Shown: piece by piece, positions 32,683-33,299 of the stretch
Position numbering within the stretch: the first letter of the stretch is position 1
Layout: each line of letters starts with the position of its first letter
Source of the DNA: an uncultured bacterium
GTDB taxonomy: Bacteria > Spirochaetota > UBA4802 > UB4802
Reading direction: 5' to 3'
NCBI GenBank assembly: GCA_937920495.1
Contig: CALEUQ010000062.1
Span: 1 to 33,299, forward strand
Length of the DNA: 33,299 bases
The notes under the pieces: generated by a model
Database searches by the model: none
What the model was told of the DNA's origin: nothing
The model's input: only the letters and a program-made list of their open reading frames with translations
Translations under genes and position numbers: made by a program

Positions 32683-33039
32683 ATGGATTTAAAAACAAAA
32701 TACCCTTTACTTTCATCAAAAAATATCTCTGCCTATACTGTGGTCATGGGAATCTGGGTAATCATTTCCTTGATATCCGCGTTCCTCATGCGCTATTTCT
32801 CGAGCGAAACTATTGGATGGGGGGCTGCGCTTTTCCTGGGCTTGGCATCGGTTATGGGGGGTATGCTCATCATGTTTGGAGCCAGCGCAATCAACTTGCG
32901 AAAGCTTCGTAAGGGATTTGCACGACTTGCAGCCGGGGAGAAGGATCCTCAAATACCGCCTGTGTGGTGTCCGGTACTTACCATGGCGACAAGGGCCGCC
33001 GTAGAGTTGCAAAGTAAAATTCAGCAGGGCAATAAATAG
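32683..33039 (+). CDS. Unrecognised small membrane protein with two helices
   Basis: A 118-residue protein with two hydrophobic helices (about residues 18-40 and 47-70) and a basic C-terminal tail (LRKLRKGFARLAAGEKDPQIPP). The tail carries a single cysteine in VWCPVL. I do not recognise the family. A GGAGG lies seven bases before the ATG, and G+C content is like that of the DUF169 gene before it, so both seem to belong to the same acquired block. It is too small to be the arsenite permease. Confidence 0.7.
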   Translation: MDLKTKYPLLSSKNISAYTVVMGIWVIISLISAFLMRYFSSETIGWGAALFLGLASVMGGMLIMFGASAINLRKLRKGFARLAAGEKDPQIPPVWCPVLTMATRAAVELQSKIQQGNK

Positions 33040-33204
33040 CAATAAGCTATAATGAAGCAAGTAACTACTTATCTGGGTTCATAAGATGTAGCTACTTATT
33101 CATGATAGTAATTGTCACCATATTCAACTTTTGCGATGAGATCATATACTCATCGGAAAGAGAAAATGAAATACTTTATTTTAATAAAAGGTGGATTTGA
33201 AATT

Positions 33205-33299
33205 ATGAGTATAATGCACATAGAAGTCATAGGACCCGGATGCCGCTTCTGTAAAAAACTGCACGAATTGGTTAGCCAAATCGTTGTAGAACAGGGATT
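33205..33299 (+). CDS. Thioredoxin-like CxxC protein (partial, cut by the window edge)
   Basis: Thirty-one codons are visible: HIEVIGPGCRFCKKLHELV is the start of a small thioredoxin of the 'redox-active disulfide protein 2' type, with the CxxC pair Cys-Arg-Phe-Cys. Such proteins are often encoded next to permeases in arsenic loci, so a transporter may follow. GGTGGA lies eight bases before the ATG at 33205; an ATG at 33166 in the same frame is possible, but would add an unusual 13-residue start. Confidence 0.8.
   Translation, partial: MSIMHIEVIGPGCRFCKKLHELVSQIVVEQG

Noticed and set aside
33061-33099. Two copies of GTAnCTACTTAT before the thioredoxin gene.
   Set aside because: Short, imperfect and 27 bases apart, which is within what chance gives in AT-rich DNA.
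1-33299. tRNA, rRNA and CRISPR arrays.
   Set aside because: I looked for the T-loop GGTTCRANNCC, conserved rRNA stretches and evenly spaced repeats and saw none.

Overview
This AT-rich window comes from a spirochaete (Spirochaetota). The evidence is two FlaB-type core flagellins of 282 and 280 residues in tandem, followed by flaG and a long fliD of 673 residues, which is the spirochaetal size and order. I cannot place it to genus. The genome strand switches often, and most genes sit in short operons with good Shine-Dalgarno sequences.

Layout. 1-900: the tail of an unrecognised gene and a decayed IS66-type accessory gene. 896-4049 (minus): rluA-type pseudouridine synthase, DUF1848 protein, pabB and pabC, the last three overlapping or nearly so. 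4207-8037: a small methyltransferase, two unrecognised proteins and an NhaD-like antiporter. 8354-9687: a radical-SAM/SPASM protein of the anaerobic sulfatase maturase type with a SEC-C tail, behind a sigma-54-like promoter. 9688-15793: flagellar block flaB-flaB-flaG-fliD plus one uncharacterised protein; each flagellin has a long structured leader carrying a boxA-like element. 16129-18510: argH, a start-less 77-codon coding-like frame, and a vapBC-type toxin-antitoxin pair. 18527-22325: flavodoxin-ispD, a class I aminotransferase and an FAD/NAD oxidoreductase.

22800-33299 is the most interesting part: a phosphate/arsenic locus. pstS-pstC-pstA-pstB is followed by a PhoU domain fused in one polypeptide to a thioredoxin-type arsenate reductase, whose stop codon overlaps the start of an arsR. 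A broken remnant of a CzcA/CusA-type RND metal pump comes next. Then follow a second arsR with its own promoter, arsD, a small HesB/IscA-like protein rich in paired cysteines, a double-domain arsA, an AhpD-like CxxC protein, a DUF169 protein, a two-helix membrane protein and the start of a thioredoxin-like protein cut by the right edge. No arsenite permease lies in the window.

Reading of the locus (inference): Pst brings in phosphate, and with it arsenate. The PhoU-ArsC fusion would place arsenate reduction at the transporter. The two ArsR proteins would sense As(III). ArsD would pass it to ArsA, which should drive a permease encoded to the right. Base composition rises from arsA onward, which suggests that part was added later from another source.
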